From: Pempheris klunzingeri
Taxonomy: Eukaryota > Chordata > Actinopteri > Acropomatiformes > Pempheridae
Length of the DNA: 64,000 bases
Reading direction: 5' to 3'
Assembly: GCF_042242105.1 (NCBI RefSeq)
Contig: NC_092018.1
Coordinates: 26,716,167-26,780,166 of the forward strand
Part shown: in pieces, positions 63,201 through 64,000 of the stretch
Position numbering within the stretch: the stretch's first letter is position 1
Layout: every line of letters starts with the position of its first letter
Translations under genes and position numbers: made by a program
The notes under the pieces: model-generated
Databases searched by the model: none
What the model saw: only the letters and a program-made list of their open reading frames with translations
Told to the model about the DNA's origin: nothing

Positions 63201-63413
63201 ATCCCCCTCGGACCCCCGTGACCCAGCTCAGCTGCTGGAACACTAGACCATTCTTGGAAAGTGAAATTGAATTGGTTTTGAGGAGAACACAAAGACTGTT
63301 TCAGTGAACACTCACACAAGCGATTACCTCTTAAAGGAAACCACAGCTGCATCAGAACATGACTCTGTGTGAAAACACAAACCAAGTTGGGGTTACTTTG
63401 ACCTAAATGTGAC

Positions 63414-63444
<31 letters not shown>

Positions 63445-63449
63445 TTGTT
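63414..63449 (+). repeat. (CTG)n-(TTG)n repeat
   Basis: Nine CTG units run into three TTG units. A shorter CTG tract lies at about 62,801-62,818. Confidence 0.9.
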
Positions 63450-63616
63450 TTACATAAAGGATTTTGATGTTTTCGATTCATTCATGACTCCATTGATTTT
63501 AATATAGTTCCCATTGATGAGGCCTTTCTTCTTTTGCCCAAGTTGATTAGATTTAAAAGTGCTAAAACCCACAAGTTGTTTGTGCCTCCTTCACATCTTA
63601 TGTGAGCAAATGGTTC

Positions 63617-63646
63617 GGGGGGTGGGGTGGGGTGGGGTGGGGGGGT
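63617..63646 (+). repeat. (GGGGT)n G-rich tract
   Basis: Successive GGGGT units end in a G-run. There are enough G-blocks to form a G-quadruplex on the plus strand. Confidence 0.8.
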
Positions 63647-64000
63647 CATTTTGGGCTCAGGGACCAAAACCAACTGTTAGGTGATAGATCTCTCAGCGTG
63701 GAAATGATGGCCTGGCGGTCTCTTTCGACAAGGGTGTCACGTAACAGGCTGTCTTTTTTTGGGGGGTTTTTTTTTTTGGTCTTAAACAAATTCCTCAAGG
63801 GGGGTTATGGGGGTTAGGGGCAAGTGTTAATCTCTGTGGCCAGATGCTGCAGAGGTGATGATGCGAGCAGATGTGTGTGAGCGCCCTGTTTTGGAGGGTA
63901 CTGTACATCCTTGAACCCCAGCACTGGTCTGGGGGCAAAACCAAAAACTTGCTATGTATGCCACTGTCAGTGCTGGGACAGACTTCAATAGTTACTTTGA

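Larger units (their letters stand above)
60211..64000 (+). other. Probable first intron of the gene starting near 60 kb
   Basis: No coding exon was recognised. It contains simple repeats (a G-rich run near 62,247-62,262, CTG and GGGGT tracts) and otherwise unremarkable sequence. Confidence 0.35.

Noticed and set aside
1-64000. tRNA genes, known microRNAs, CRISPR arrays, retrovirus-like elements
   Set aside because: No tRNA A/B boxes with a plausible cloverleaf, no well-known microRNA seed in a hairpin, no spaced direct repeats, and no retroviral coding or LTR signatures were seen by eye. Sensitive searches could not be run.

Overview
The window is nuclear DNA of a teleost fish, almost certainly a percomorph. 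Genes are intron-rich with GT..AG splicing, intergenic spaces are long, (CA)n, (GACA)n and (CCTCT)n arrays are frequent, and several short inverted-repeat elements of the kind common in percomorph genomes occur. The clearest lineage marker is a GnRH1 precursor carrying QHWSYGLSPG, the seabream-type GnRH of percomorphs. No prokaryotic, plasmid or viral genes were seen, and no retrovirus-like element was recognised.

Layout. 1-6.5 kb: non-coding upstream DNA. 6.5-9.5 kb (+): complete nine-exon T-box gene of the tbx16/spadetail/VegT class. 13.3-17.4 kb (-): complete seven-exon klhl22, tail-to-tail with the T-box gene. 18-27 kb: gene-poor stretch. 27.1-31.9 kb (+): GC-rich candidate leader exons, then an intronless 367-residue neuropeptide Y receptor of the Y8/Y4 type. 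32-39 kb: gene-poor, with microsatellites, a TTAA-flanked MITE, a perfect estrogen-response-element palindrome and a 12-bp minisatellite made of splice-donor sequences beside an unassigned candidate exon (-). 41.3-42.0 kb (-): complete gnrh1 with TATA box. 44.5-47.65 kb (-): complete twelve-exon kctd9, head-to-head with four-exon ankrd39 (+, 48.5-49.4 kb). 49.5-59.5 kb: gene-poor, repeat remnants. 59.5-60.2 kb: large CpG-rich candidate non-coding first exon (+) whose coding part would lie beyond the window.

The genes do not form an operon-like system. gnrh1 next to kctd9 in the same orientation matches the human 8p21 neighbourhood. KLHL22 and ANKRD39 lie elsewhere in human (22q11 and 2q11), so the block mixes ancestral linkages. 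A hypothalamic peptide gene (gnrh1) and an NPY-family receptor gene lie about 10 kb apart; this is suggestive but not proof of shared control.

Exon boundaries were read by hand from splice consensus and reading-frame continuity. The five spliced genes each sum to an intact frame: T-box 467, Klhl22 634 (or 625), GnRH1 94, Kctd9 389 and Ankrd39 182 residues. Comparisons with human and other fish proteins are from memory of those families, not from a search.
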